Assembly: GCF_001499655.1 (NCBI RefSeq)
Contig: NZ_LN879502.1
Span: 310,001-374,000, forward strand
Length of the DNA: 64,000 nt
Reading direction: 5' to 3'
From: Candidatus Protochlamydia naegleriophila
GTDB taxonomy: Bacteria; Chlamydiota; Chlamydiia; Chlamydiales; Parachlamydiaceae
A model generated the notes under the pieces. The model made no database searches. It was not told the DNA's origin and was given only the letters and a program-made list of their open reading frames with translations. How positions within the stretch are numbered: the first letter of the stretch is position 1; each line of letters starts with the position of its first letter. Below, one piece after another: positions 1 to 8,984 of the stretch. The position numbers and the translations under genes were made by a program.

Positions 1-2
1 AG

Positions 3-1478
3 GCCGATATTCGCATGGCGATGTTTGACCACATTCAGCACCATTCACCAAAATATTTTAATGAGCACTTTGCAGGAAGCCTGTCTAATAAAATTGCGGA
101 TATGACATCGCAAGTCACTTCGATGCTTCATAATGCGATGATTTTTATTCCTGCCCTGGCTGCATCTATTTTGATTCTCATCTTTTTTTCGGCAGTCAGT
201 CCTATCTTTGCCTTGATTTTAGCCATTTGGATAGTTGCTCATTTTGCGATTTGCTTCTTTTTCTCAGCAAAATGTGTCAGGTACTCTAATGATCATGGCG
301 AGGCTCGCAGCCAGCTTGCAGGAAAGATTGTTGATAGCTTCACCAATAATTTCGCCGTCAATCTGTTTTCCCGTTTTAAATTTGAAAGGCAGCGCATTGC
401 TTCTTCTCAAAGCGTCGAGCAGGAAAAAAACTTTCGTGCACAGTACTGTGTTGCCCTTATGCTAATGTCTCTCTCACTCTTATTTTTAGTTGGAATTATT
501 ACCCTCAATGGCCTGCTCATTTTTTATTGGATCCAAGACAGAATTTCTACAGGGGAAGTGATCCAAGTCTTTAATACGACTTTTAATGTGGTCATGATTT
601 TATGGATTGCGGGTGATTTGCTGCCTCAATTTTTTAAATCTTTTGGAATTGCCAGCCAGGCACTTGCAGTCATGCATGATCCCAAGGATGTCGTCGATCC
701 GGTTGGCGTCCCGCCATTAGAAGTCAAGAAAGGAGAAATCATCTTTGAGAATGTGACTTTTCAATACGGGCAGAAAAAACTATTTGAAAACAAAGATGTT
801 CATATTAAAGGGGGAGAGAAAGTAGGCCTTGTAGGTTATTCAGGAGCCGGTAAGTCGACATTTGTCAATCTCATTTTGCGATTCTATCCGATCACGAGAG
901 GGAAGATTTTAATCGATGGGCAAGATATTGCGCAGGTGACTCTTGATTCTTTACGCAAGCAGGTGGCGCTCATTCCGCAAGACCCGCTCCTTTTTCACCG
1001 CACATTGGAAGAAAATATTCAGTACGGCAATATTCAGGCCTCCCAAGAAGAGGTGATAGAAGCCGCCAAATTGGCTCATTGCGATGAATTTATCAGAAAA
1101 TGCCAGAATGGCTACGCCTCGCTTGTGGGCGAGCGGGGAACGAAGCTGTCCGGGGGGGAACGACAAAGAATTGCAATTGCACGTGCCATATTGGCAGCCT
1201 CGCCGATTCTTATTTTAGATGAAGCGACGTCATCTCTTGATTCGGTCACAGAAACCTTTATTCAAGAGAGCTTGGAGAAGCTGATGGAAAATCGGACAAC
1301 CTTAGTCATTGCCCACCGTCTTTCAACGCTTGCCAAAATGGATCGCATTCTTGTTTTCAATCAGGGGAAAATTGTGGAAGAGGGAACGCATAGTGAACTC
1401 GTTGCCAAGCAAGGATTTTACGCGCGCATGTGGGACATGCAAGCGGGAGGTTTTTTGCCAGATCTTCCAAATCCGTAG
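3..1478 (+). CDS. ABC exporter, fused permease-ATPase (5' truncated)
   Basis: This is the C-terminal part of a half-size ABC exporter that would pump a lipid, peptide or drug across the inner membrane. The frame is open to the window edge, so the true start lies outside; the first ATG in view (15) is internal to the membrane domain. Counting from that ATG, hydrophobic helices lie near 41-85 and 144-205, followed by a complete ATPase: Walker A GYSGAGKST (274-282), Q-loop PQDP (321), signature LSGGERQ (378-384), Walker B with catalytic Glu (LDEATSSLD, 401-409) and H-loop His434. All motifs are canonical, so the ATPase should be active. The substrate cannot be read from the sequence. It is a different gene from the heterodimeric exporter at 43.6-47.2 kb. 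Confidence 0.9.
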   Translation, partial: ADIRMAMFDHIQHHSPKYFNEHFAGSLSNKIADMTSQVTSMLHNAMIFIPALAASILILIFFSAVSPIFALILAIWIVAHFAICFFFSAKCVRYSNDHGEARSQLAGKIVDSFTNNFAVNLFSRFKFERQRIASSQSVEQEKNFRAQYCVALMLMSLSLLFLVGIITLNGLLIFYWIQDRISTGEVIQVFNTTFNVVMILWIAGDLLPQFFKSFGIASQALAVMHDPKDVVDPVGVPPLEVKKGEIIFENVTFQYGQKKLFENKDVHIKGGEKVGLVGYSGAGKSTFVNLILRFYPITRGKILIDGQDIAQVTLDSLRKQVALIPQDPLLFHRTLEENIQYGNIQASQEEVIEAAKLAHCDEFIRKCQNGYASLVGERGTKLSGGERQRIAIARAILAASPILILDEATSSLDSVTETFIQESLEKLMENRTTLVIAHRLSTLAKMDRILVFNQGKIVEEGTHSELVAKQGFYARMWDMQAGGFLPDLPNP

Positions 1479-1552
1479 CTCTTAAGAAAATAGATTATTG
1501 TCTTAGTCTGATTGGAGGCAATTTGTGCAAGAGGATGGGTATGGCGTGGTCT

Positions 1553-2194
1553 TCAAGGAGCGAGCCTATCAATTCCCCAGCCTTTGTCATTTAAGATGTA
1601 ACTGAAGCGATCGTGCAGGCGATTTTCCCTTCCTTGCCAAAATTCGAAGTATTTGGGCAGGAGGCGGTAACCTCCCCAATAAGGTGGCAGAGGAATGGGA
1701 AGTCCCTCATAGAGTTGTTGAAAGTATAAGTACTGTTTTTCTAATGCCTCTCTTGAGGAAATCGGTTGGCTTTGCTTGGATACCCAAGCACCTAATTGGC
1801 TTCCGCGAGGTCGTGAGTCAAAATAGGAGGCTGACTCTTTGAATGTAAGCTTTTCGACCATCCCTGCAATGATGACTTGCCGCTCCAGTTCCTTCCATAA
1901 AAAACAGAGGCAGGCCTGGGGGTTTTGAGCCAGTTCTTGCCCTTTACGGCTTTCATAGTTGCTGTAGAATAAGAATCCATTCGAATCAATCCCCTTAAGA
2001 AGGACCGTGCGGCAAGATGGTTTGCCACTTAATGAGGCTGTTGCCAAGTTCATGGCATTCGGTTCTAAAACCTCTGCTTGTTTCGCTTCTGCAAGCCATT
2101 TTTTAAACTGTACGAAAGGATCGTGATGCAAATCACCTCTATCGAGTGATTTGAGCCGATATTCTTTTCGAAGAAGATGAAGAGAAGAATCCAT
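1553..2194 (-). CDS. pdxH: Pyridoxamine/pyridoxine 5'-phosphate oxidase
   Basis: This FMN enzyme oxidises pyridoxine or pyridoxamine 5'-phosphate to pyridoxal 5'-phosphate in the cytosol (B6 salvage). The 213 residues are full length for the family. The FMN-binding stretch RTVLLKG is at 62-68, and the C-terminal family signature FEFWQGRENRLHDR (183-196) is intact, with the typical RLAP terminus. The gene runs toward the ABC exporter (convergent, about 75 bp gap) and is divergent from pgk. No strong Shine-Dalgarno sequence precedes the ATG, but no better start is present. No other B6 genes are nearby, which fits salvage of host vitamers. Confidence 0.95.
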   Translation of the reverse strand: MDSSLHLLRKEYRLKSLDRGDLHHDPFVQFKKWLAEAKQAEVLEPNAMNLATASLSGKPSCRTVLLKGIDSNGFLFYSNYESRKGQELAQNPQACLCFLWKELERQVIIAGMVEKLTFKESASYFDSRPRGSQLGAWVSKQSQPISSREALEKQYLYFQQLYEGLPIPLPPYWGGYRLLPKYFEFWQGRENRLHDRFSYILNDKGWGIDRLAP

Positions 2195-2605
2195 GGTAAT
2201 ACAGCCTGAACGTGTATTTGAACTTAAGGTTTATCTACTTAAAACTTAGGTGTCTTATGTCTATGGGCAAAGAAAGTGCCCTGACAATCTTTCATTCACT
2301 TTTGACTATGGAGCACTTTTCCTACTAAGGCAACTTAAATTAAGCCAGCATGACCTGTTTAGAGCTACCGTCTGACTTGTCATCTACTCTGAATGAAAAT
2401 AAAAAATAAAAAAAGCGGATTTTTAGATTGTTTATCGTAAAAGATTTGTGTTTTTTACATCTCTTTAAGTAATTAAAAAAGAGTGATTAAGAGTAAAACT
2501 GATAAGTCTTGACAGACTCATTTAATTGAGCTATGAAGTAGTTTTCTTTCCCGCTTCAATTCATAAATGGGCAAGGAATCAATCTTAGGCAGGAGGCTTT
2601 TGGCT
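2195..2605. other. Intergenic region between pdxH and pgk
   Basis: About 410 bp separate the divergent pdxH and pgk genes. It is AT-rich toward pgk and must hold both promoters. I see no convincing ORF, RNA gene or repeat. An in-frame ATG at 2567 would add 13 residues to Pgk, but it has no ribosome binding site and the added residues are not Pgk-like. Confidence 0.6.
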
Positions 2606-3832
2606 ATGGCAGATAAATTATCTGTTCGCGATCTAACCCTAGACGGTAAAAAAGCTCTTATCCGTGTCGATTTCAATGTTCCCATTGAAAATAATCAAAT
2701 CACAGATGACACCCGTATCCGTGCCTCTTTACCGACGATTCAGTACGTATTAGATCGCGGTGGTGCTGTTATTTTAATGAGCCACCTCGGACGGCCAAAA
2801 GGCAAGCCCGAGCCTCAATTTTCGCTAGCTCCTTGCGCTAAGCGTCTATCTGAGCTTCTCAATAAGCCAGTTAAAATGGCGCCTGATTGCTGCGGGTCGC
2901 AGATCGAGCAAATGGCGCGCAATCTAAAACCTGGCGATGTGTTAATGCTTGAGAATTTGCGCTTCCATAAGGGAGAAGAAAAACCCGAAGAAGAGCCTGA
3001 CTTTGCAAGCGCCCTCTCCGAATTAGGAGATGTCTACATCAATGATGCTTTTGGCACGGCTCATCGCGCTCATGCTTCTACGACAGTTATCGATCAGTTC
3101 TTTCCAGAAGCTGCAGCAGCAGGCTTCCTTTTGGAAAAGGAGATGGCTTATTTAGGGTCGGTCCTGCTCAATCCTAAACGCCCTTTTTGTGCAATTTTGG
3201 GAGGAGCGAAGATTTCGACTAAATTTAAAGTCATCGAAGCTCTCATGAAAAAGGCCGATGTGCTATTGATTGGCGGAGCCATGGCCCATACGTTCTTTAA
3301 GTCGGAAGGAATTTCCATCGGAGACTCGCTTTATGAAAAAGAGTTTTTAAGCGTTGCAAGAGAGATTATTGATATCGCCTCGCAGTCGCGTTGTCGCATT
3401 CTTCTGCCAACGGATCTTGTCATTGCTCCTCGCATTGATTCGGCAAGCGGCTCAAAAATCATCCAAGTGGACCAAGGTATTCCTGACGGCTTTCAAGGAG
3501 TTGATATTGGACCAAACACCATTCAAAATTACCAGGCAGAACTGAAAAAAGCTGCCACCGTCTTTTGGAATGGCCCCCTTGGAGTTTTTGAACATCCTCC
3601 TTTCGATAAAGGGACAGAAGCCATTGCGCGCACGATGGCCGATCTGCCAGCCACGACAATCGTCGGCGGAGGAGACTCTATTGCTGCCATCGAAAAGGCC
3701 GGCGTTGCAGAGCACATCGATCATCTTTCGACTGGAGGAGGCGCTTCGCTCGAATACATCGAATTTGGCCAATTGCCCGGAATTGAAGCCCTGTCTGATA
3801 GGCCAAATATTTTGAATTCTTTACTCACGTGA
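2606..3832 (+). CDS. pgk: Phosphoglycerate kinase
   Basis: Glycolytic enzyme that transfers phosphate between 1,3-bisphosphoglycerate and ADP, giving ATP and 3-phosphoglycerate. The 408 residues match the family length. The N-terminal substrate motif RVDFNVP (20-26), SHLGRPKG, the nucleotide-domain motif GGGDSIAA and the C-terminal STGGGASLEY are all present. The start at 2606 is set by a perfect AGGAGG at 2591-2596, nine bases upstream; the in-frame ATG at 2567 lacks such a site. It stands alone, with no other glycolytic genes adjacent, which is common in Chlamydiae. No obvious rho-independent terminator follows. Confidence 0.97.
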   Translation: MADKLSVRDLTLDGKKALIRVDFNVPIENNQITDDTRIRASLPTIQYVLDRGGAVILMSHLGRPKGKPEPQFSLAPCAKRLSELLNKPVKMAPDCCGSQIEQMARNLKPGDVLMLENLRFHKGEEKPEEEPDFASALSELGDVYINDAFGTAHRAHASTTVIDQFFPEAAAAGFLLEKEMAYLGSVLLNPKRPFCAILGGAKISTKFKVIEALMKKADVLLIGGAMAHTFFKSEGISIGDSLYEKEFLSVAREIIDIASQSRCRILLPTDLVIAPRIDSASGSKIIQVDQGIPDGFQGVDIGPNTIQNYQAELKKAATVFWNGPLGVFEHPPFDKGTEAIARTMADLPATTIVGGGDSIAAIEKAGVAEHIDHLSTGGGASLEYIEFGQLPGIEALSDRPNILNSLLT

Positions 3833-4552
3833 CCAAAAGTGCTTTAGAGGGTGCTTACAAAATCTCAGTTGATTAGTCCTGGATCTTTGATAAAGTAAAA
3901 ATTTTTGGACTCACAATGATTTTTTCTGCAAAGAACATCCTTCTCTTCGCCCCTTCTCTTTTTGGAGAAGGGGAAAAAGGAAGTGTGATTACCGCAGATT
4001 GCATGAATCAAGAACCCTTTACCTCTCTCAAATCACTTTATTTCAATTTCATCGATTCCTTTGGTATCTCTTTCTTTCTACAAATGAACTCGATTGACAA
4101 TTATTTTTTAAGGCTTTTTCGTTTATGGACGTCTCTATTTTTTTTTTTTTATTAAAAAGAAAATTTGCAGAGGTTCTTGAAACTAGAGTTGAAATAATGA
4201 GTGATAGTTTAGTTTTTGTTGTTAAAAATTTAAAATTAAAATTTGTTGTAAAGTTTCGTTTTTTGTTTTATAATTCTTTAAAAATTAAAAGAATCCTTAA
4301 AAGCCTTTAACAAAGAAATCAAAAAGGACTTGATTAAATAGAGCTGAACGCTTATACCTTTAGGGGTCTAAGGTTTTTTAAAAGCCAAAAACTAATAATT
4401 CGATTATTTGAGACAAGCTTAGGTTGTATGATGAGTCACCCGAACTCGGAATCGCCTCTTATTGTTAATAGTTGTAGTTAGGTGATTTAAAAAACGTTAC
4501 TGAGGATAAATGATAAAAAGTTTACCGATCTTAATCTTAGGGAAAGGTTAAC
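3833..4552. other. AT-rich intergenic region before the tandem NTT genes
   Basis: About 720 bp without a credible gene. It holds an inverted repeat at 3950-3973 (arms CCCCTTCTC / GAGAAGGGG, 6-nt loop), a run of 13 T at 4138-4150 and very AT-rich sequence up to the NTT start. Short open frames (around 3916-4155 and 4125-4310) have Phe/Leu/Lys-rich translations typical of random AT-rich DNA and no good ribosome binding sites. The hairpin is not followed by a T-run, so it is not a clear pgk terminator. The region probably carries the NTT promoter. Confidence 0.5.
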
Positions 4553-6166
4553 ATGTCAGAGACACCATCGGCGTCCCCTGAATTTAGTCCGTGGCGGAGC
4601 TACTTATGGCCCGTTCATCACTATGAGCTTAAAAAGCTCATCCCAATGCTATTAATTTTCTTTTTTATTTCCTTTGACTACAACATATTAAGAACTTTAA
4701 AAGATTCATTGCTTATTACGGCCAAATCGTCTGGAGCGGAAGTCATTCCGTTTGTGAAGGTTTGGGCCATGTTTCCCGGGGCTGTTTTGATGACAGTTCT
4801 ATTTACATGGTTATCGAATCGCCTGCCACGCGAAACAGTCTTTTACATTATCATTTCTCTCTTTTTATCTTACTTTTTTATTTTCACTTTTGTTCTTTAT
4901 CCCATTCGCGATCTAATCCATCCTCATGCGACGGCCGATTTTCTAGAAACAGCCTTGCCTGCCGGTTTTAAGGGTTTGGTGGCCATGTTTCGCTACTGGA
5001 CATTTACTCTGTTCTACGTCATGTCTGAACTGTGGGGCAGCACGGTATTGTTTGTCTTGTTCTGGGGATTTGCCAATCAGGTGACTAAGTTGGGTGAAGC
5101 GAAGCGTTTCTATGGTTTATTTGGCGTTGGCGCCAACTTTTCGGGAATCTTTGCAGGTCAAGCTTCTGTTTACTGTTGTAACTTTACTCGGCGGGGGGGG
5201 GGCGCGTTATTAGGAGGAGATCCTTGGTATCAATCGCTTGTGATGATGGTCTCTTTGGTCCTGATTTCCGGAGGAATTGCGCTGGCCTTATTCCGCTGGA
5301 TGAATGTCGAAGTCTTAACCGATAAGCGCTTTTACGATCCAGCTTCTATCAAGACTGAAGGGGAAACCAAGGGTAAACTCTCTTTAAAAGAAAGCTTTGC
5401 CTATCTGCTTCGCTCTAAGTATCTACTTTGCATCGCTTTAATTGTGATTTCTTACAATCTAGTCATCAATTTGACCGAAGTGTTGTGGAAGCATCAGGTG
5501 AGAGAGCTGTATCCCGATCCGAATGATTACACCATGTACATGAACCACATCGTCTCAATCATCGGCGTCGTAGCAACTTTGAGTTCATTGTTTGTATCTG
5601 GAAATGCGATCCGTAAGTTTGGTTGGACGTTTACAGCCTTGATTACACCAGCGATTTTAGCAGCCACTAGCTTGGGCTTCTTCTCTTTCTTTTTCTTAAA
5701 GAAAGCCTCGCCCGATTTGCTCATCTCTTTTGCCGGGGTAACACCGCTGATGCTAGTCGTCTTTTTTGGATCGGCTCAAAACATCTTGAGCCGCGGAGCT
5801 AAGTATTCTGTATTTGATGCAACGAAAGAAATGTCTTTTGTTCCCTTGACCCCAGAGTCTAAGCTGATTGGAAAAGCAGCTATTGATGGCGTCTGTTCCC
5901 GCCTTGGTAAATCAGGTGGATCTATGGTTCACCAAAGCCTACTCCTGCTTTTCTCAACCATTAGTGCGAGTGCTCCTTATGTTGCGATTGTCCTGTTTGG
6001 CGTCATCGTCATCTGGGCCATTGCGATCCGCGTATTGGGTAAACAATTTAATGAATTGACTGGCCAGGTCGAAAAAACTCCTGTCGCTGAGCCATCCATT
6101 ACTCCCTTACGTCCAGTCAATGTTCTAACAGAATCCAGTTTACTGAAAGAACAACAAGCCGTTTAA
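4553..6166 (+). CDS. ntt: Nucleotide transporter, ATP/ADP translocase (NTT) family, copy 1
   Basis: Inner-membrane carrier of the TLC family (PF03219), which lets chlamydiae take ATP or other nucleotides from the host. The 537 residues contain 11-12 hydrophobic helices and family signatures: ITAKSSGAEVIPF early, LFWGFANQVTKLGEAKRFY in the middle, and FDATKEMSF followed by GKAAIDGVCSRLGKSGGS near the end. The start is supported by AAAGG before the ATG. Codons at 5193-5202 form ten consecutive G residues inside a loop (Arg-Gly-Gly-Gly); the frame is open here, but a one-base slip would truncate the protein. It resembles copy 2 immediately downstream more than copy 3 at 20.5 kb. Substrate (ATP/ADP, other NTPs, NAD) cannot be assigned by eye. 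Confidence 0.95.
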   Translation: MSETPSASPEFSPWRSYLWPVHHYELKKLIPMLLIFFFISFDYNILRTLKDSLLITAKSSGAEVIPFVKVWAMFPGAVLMTVLFTWLSNRLPRETVFYIIISLFLSYFFIFTFVLYPIRDLIHPHATADFLETALPAGFKGLVAMFRYWTFTLFYVMSELWGSTVLFVLFWGFANQVTKLGEAKRFYGLFGVGANFSGIFAGQASVYCCNFTRRGGGALLGGDPWYQSLVMMVSLVLISGGIALALFRWMNVEVLTDKRFYDPASIKTEGETKGKLSLKESFAYLLRSKYLLCIALIVISYNLVINLTEVLWKHQVRELYPDPNDYTMYMNHIVSIIGVVATLSSLFVSGNAIRKFGWTFTALITPAILAATSLGFFSFFFLKKASPDLLISFAGVTPLMLVVFFGSAQNILSRGAKYSVFDATKEMSFVPLTPESKLIGKAAIDGVCSRLGKSGGSMVHQSLLLLFSTISASAPYVAIVLFGVIVIWAIAIRVLGKQFNELTGQVEKTPVAEPSITPLRPVNVLTESSLLKEQQAV

Positions 6167-6173
6167 TTTATAT

Positions 6174-6217
6174 AAAAAGCGCGTTAGTAATAGTTATATT
6201 ATTAATGTGCTTTTTTT
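6174..6217 (+). terminator. Rho-independent terminator after NTT copy 1
   Basis: An imperfect inverted repeat begins with AAAAAGC (6174-6180) and ends with GCTTTTT (6209-6215). The AT-rich inner arms pair through G-U pairs, and a run of T follows. It lies just past the stop codon at 6166, so NTT copies 1 and 2 are probably separate transcripts. Confidence 0.65.
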
Positions 6218-6242
6218 ATTTTTTGAAAAGTAAATATAATTA

Positions 6243-6272
6243 TTGAAAATTAGTAAAAGTCTGTGATATCAT
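6243..6272 (+). promoter_or_regulatory. Putative sigma-66/70-type promoter of NTT copy 2
   Basis: TTGAAA (6243-6248) and TATCAT (6267-6272) are separated by 18 bp, each matching consensus at five of six positions. It lies between the terminator of copy 1 and the ATG at 6296. Confidence 0.45.
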
Positions 6273-6295
6273 TTTTGGTAACAAAGGGTTTATAA

Positions 6296-7825
6296 ATGTC
6301 TCTTCCAGAGTCAGAGTTTGGTAAGTTAAGAGCGTTTTTCTGGCCTATTCATCGGTATGAGGTCAAGAAAGTGCTACCCATGATGTTGATGTTATTTTTG
6401 ATTTGTTTCAATTATAGCATTCTACGCAATATCAAAGACGCCGTTGTTGTGACAGCTAAGTCTTCGGGTGCAGAGGTCATTCCTTTTATTAAGGTTTGGG
6501 TCTTGCTGCCTATGGCGGTCTTTTTTACTCTTCTCTTTACAAAACTGTCGAATCGTTACAGTCAAGAAAGGGTTTTTTACATTACCATCAGCTTCTTTTT
6601 ACTATTTTTTGCTCTCTTCACCTATGTTCTTTATCCTTTACGCGATAGTTTACATCCTCATCAATTATCCGATTATTTAGAAACTGTTTTACCGGCCGGA
6701 TTTAAAGGGTTGATTGCCATGTTCCGCAATTGGTCATTCACTCTTTTTTATGCGGTTTGCGAAATTTGGGGAAGTCTTGTTTTAGGGGTCTTGTTCTGGG
6801 GATTTGCCAATGAAGTGACGAAGATGACAGAAGCGCGTCGCTTTTATAGCATGTTGGGTGTCATAGCCAGTTCGGCGGCTATCATTGCCGGATTCATAGC
6901 TAACTTGTTAACGAATGACCAGAGTTGGGAACAGACATTGAACGTACTCGTGTTTGCAGTCATCGTGAGCGGATGCATTACCATGGCAGCTTTTCGTTGG
7001 ATGAATAAAAATGTTCTTAGCGGTCCGGATTTTGAAGAGTTTCACGAAGCAAAGCGCATCCAAAGAACAAAAAAGCGGTTATCGATCAGAGAAAGTTTTG
7101 CCTATCTGTCTAATTCAAAGTATCTCATCTGTATAGCGATTTTGGTTGTTTCCTATAACCTAGTAATCAATTTAGTGGAAATTGTTTGGAAAGATCAATT
7201 GCGCCAACTCTATTCTTCGGCGCTCGAGTATAATCGCTACATGAATACGATGACATCGGCCGTTGGTATTATTGCAACACTGACTTCCTTATTCATGTCG
7301 CAGTTGATTGCTCGCTTTGGCTGGACTCGTACGGCTCTGATTACACCGGTTATCATGCTTGTGACAAGTGCCGGTTTCTTTGCTTTCATGCTCTTCCGTC
7401 ATGATTTGGCCGAGCCTGTGATGCTCTTAACGGGAACGACCCCTTTGGCCATCGCCGTCTTTTTTGGTGCGGCTCAAGTCTGCATGAGTAAGGCATGCAA
7501 ATATTCAGTATTTGATTCAACCAAAGAGATGGCTTTCATCCCATTGGGACATGAATGCAAGTTAAAGGGAAAGGCTGCCATTGACGGCGTGGGTTCACGC
7601 CTTGGTAAGTCGGGTGGATCTCTCATTCACCAGAGCCTGCTCATGGTCTTTGCGACGGTGAGTTCAAGCGCTCCTTACGTGGCCATTGTCTTGTTCGGGG
7701 TGATTGGGGTTTGGATCGTCGCAGTCCGTTCACTGGGTAAGCAATTTGCTGCCATCATTGGAGAGCAAGCCCGAGAAGATATTGGCGAAGCTTCAGTCGC
7801 GCCTGAAGTGGCAAAGGCCTCATAA
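6296..7825 (+). CDS. ntt: Nucleotide transporter, NTT family, copy 2
   Basis: Second NTT-family carrier (509 residues, 11-12 hydrophobic helices) in tandem with copy 1, presumably from local duplication. Shared signatures include VTAKSSGAEVIPF, LFWGFANEVTKMTEARRFY and FDSTKEMAFIPL, followed by KGKAAIDGVGSRLGKSGGS. AAAGGG lies seven bases before the ATG. Where copy 1 has its poly-G-encoded glycine loop, copy 2 has an unrelated sequence with no homopolymer. In other chlamydiae, NTT paralogues have diverged in substrate (ATP/ADP exchange, H+-coupled NTP uptake, NAD exchange); which applies here needs phylogeny. Its own promoter-like element and terminator suggest monocistronic expression. Confidence 0.95.
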   Translation: MSLPESEFGKLRAFFWPIHRYEVKKVLPMMLMLFLICFNYSILRNIKDAVVVTAKSSGAEVIPFIKVWVLLPMAVFFTLLFTKLSNRYSQERVFYITISFFLLFFALFTYVLYPLRDSLHPHQLSDYLETVLPAGFKGLIAMFRNWSFTLFYAVCEIWGSLVLGVLFWGFANEVTKMTEARRFYSMLGVIASSAAIIAGFIANLLTNDQSWEQTLNVLVFAVIVSGCITMAAFRWMNKNVLSGPDFEEFHEAKRIQRTKKRLSIRESFAYLSNSKYLICIAILVVSYNLVINLVEIVWKDQLRQLYSSALEYNRYMNTMTSAVGIIATLTSLFMSQLIARFGWTRTALITPVIMLVTSAGFFAFMLFRHDLAEPVMLLTGTTPLAIAVFFGAAQVCMSKACKYSVFDSTKEMAFIPLGHECKLKGKAAIDGVGSRLGKSGGSLIHQSLLMVFATVSSSAPYVAIVLFGVIGVWIVAVRSLGKQFAAIIGEQAREDIGEASVAPEVAKAS

Positions 7826-7852
7826 GCCGGTAGCTGCGCTTCCTGTCCCTAT

Positions 7853-7916
7853 AAACACCTGCTCAGTGGATTCCTTGATAACAGTCAAGGCTTCCCTTGG
7901 CAGGTGTTTTTTTTAA
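7853..7916 (+). terminator. Terminator after NTT copy 2, nested hairpin
   Basis: The outer stem AAACACCTGC (7853-7862) pairs with GCAGGTGTTT (7900-7909) and is followed by a T-run. Inside the 37-base loop a second hairpin forms, CCTTGA / TCAAGG (7873-7890). The combination is a good intrinsic terminator with an unusual branched shape. Confidence 0.7.
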
Positions 7917-7987
7917 TCTCTCCATGGCAGGATTCCTAATTTTCAAATAGATATCCAAAGCTCAGCTTCATAGGATGGAAAGGCGCA

Positions 7988-8254
7988 TTAATCGCGCCTT
8001 TCTGGATAAGGGGGGCGATATTCAAACGAATCAGTATCAGTATTGTAAGAAGAATTGGGCAGTGAAATGGCTCTGCGGTGCTTGAATAAGACACGCCTTT
8101 GAGGTGTCTGTTCTTCCTGATACCCGTCATCATTTTCGGCTTCAGATGGATACGTGTTTTCGTATTCTTCTTGTACGGGATACGCAAAAGATGCTGCTGC
8201 TAGAGTTAAAAACAAAGGGAAAATGAATTGTTTAATCACAGATATTGCTCTCAT
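7988..8254 (-). CDS. Small exported protein, Tyr/Pro/Glu-rich
   Basis: An 88-residue protein with a clear Sec signal peptide: basic start MRAISVIKQ, hydrophobic core, then AAASFA near residues 19-24 as a likely cleavage site. The mature part is acidic at first (QEEYENTYPSEAEND) and then rich in Arg, Pro and Tyr. A near-perfect AGGAGGTGA precedes the ATG, suggesting strong translation. No known domain is recognised. Its make-up and processed N-terminus resemble the two small exported proteins at 42.4-43.2 kb, so it may be a distant member of that family. Probable location is periplasm or outer envelope. Confidence 0.7.
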   Translation of the reverse strand: MRAISVIKQFIFPLFLTLAAASFAYPVQEEYENTYPSEAENDDGYQEEQTPQRRVLFKHRRAISLPNSSYNTDTDSFEYRPPYPERRD

Positions 8255-8459
8255 GGGTCACCTCCTCAATCATGATCTCTATGACATGTTTGTATCTAAA
8301 GCGCTTCATATTGTCACGAGCAAAATGGGAGTACTATGATTTTTTTGCTGAGAGCAAAAGCGCATCAGGAGTAGGTTGGAGCAATGGCCTTACTGTATAT
8401 TTTATGGTTAGACCTTAAATCGCAATACAGATTTAAAGTCGCAAATTGCGGGACCTTAA

Positions 8460-8972
8460 TCAGAGACTTAGTTTGGCTTGCCTTTCTGTTAAATAAAGTT
8501 CGCAGAGTGCGAGGATGCCTAAGAGGATGAAGCTATAAAACAGATAGGAAGGCATCGCATAATGGAAGGTCAACCCAAGCAGAACAAAAAATTGAAGGGT
8601 AGTGGTGATTTTCCCGGACCAAATCGAACGAAATTTGAAGTTAGACCAAGAGCCTCTGACGGCCAGGTATAAGCCAAAGAGTAAAACGGCAAAATCACGC
8701 GAAATAAGCGTGAGTGCTTCCCAGAGCTCTAAGCGTCCTTCTTGAATAAAAATCACTGCAACTGTCAAGACAAACAGCTTATCCATGAGAGGGTCTAAAA
8801 ACGCGCCTACCTGACTGGTCATGCGCAAACGGCGTGCTAAATAGCCATCTAAACTATCTGTCACCATTGCCAAGAGGATGGCGATACTGCGACAAACAGC
8901 ATTATCAACCATGAACAACAAAGCTAACGGCCCCCTGGCTAAGGAAAGAAAATTAGAGGGTGTGAAAAACAT
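8460..8972 (-). CDS. pgsA: CDP-alcohol phosphatidyltransferase (PgsA-like)
   Basis: Inner-membrane enzyme that joins a CDP-diacylglycerol head to an alcohol, most likely glycerol-3-phosphate, on the way to phosphatidylglycerol. The family motif D-G-x2-A-R-x8-G-x3-D-x3-D is complete (DGYLAR, GAFLDPLMDK; about residues 42-64 from this start). The remaining sequence is hydrophobic, with five to six predicted helices. The 170 residues are typical for PgsA. The frame also allows a GTG start at 8984; I chose the ATG at 8972 because it matches the usual N-terminus, but neither has a good ribosome binding site. Other CDP-alcohol transferases cannot be excluded. Confidence 0.85.
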   Translation of the reverse strand: MFFTPSNFLSLARGPLALLFMVDNAVCRSIAILLAMVTDSLDGYLARRLRMTSQVGAFLDPLMDKLFVLTVAVIFIQEGRLELWEALTLISRDFAVLLFGLYLAVRGSWSNFKFRSIWSGKITTTLQFFVLLGLTFHYAMPSYLFYSFILLGILALCELYLTERQAKLSL

Positions 8973-8984
8973 AGAACGTGTCAC

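Noticed and set aside
3950-3973. Inverted repeat CCCCTTCTC/GAGAAGGGG as pgk terminator
   Set aside because: It is about 120 bp past the stop and is followed by A residues, not T, on the plus strand.
3916-4310. Two short overlapping ORFs after pgk
   Set aside because: Translations are Phe/Leu/Lys-rich as expected of AT-rich DNA, they overlap a 13-T run, and neither has a convincing ribosome binding site or domain.
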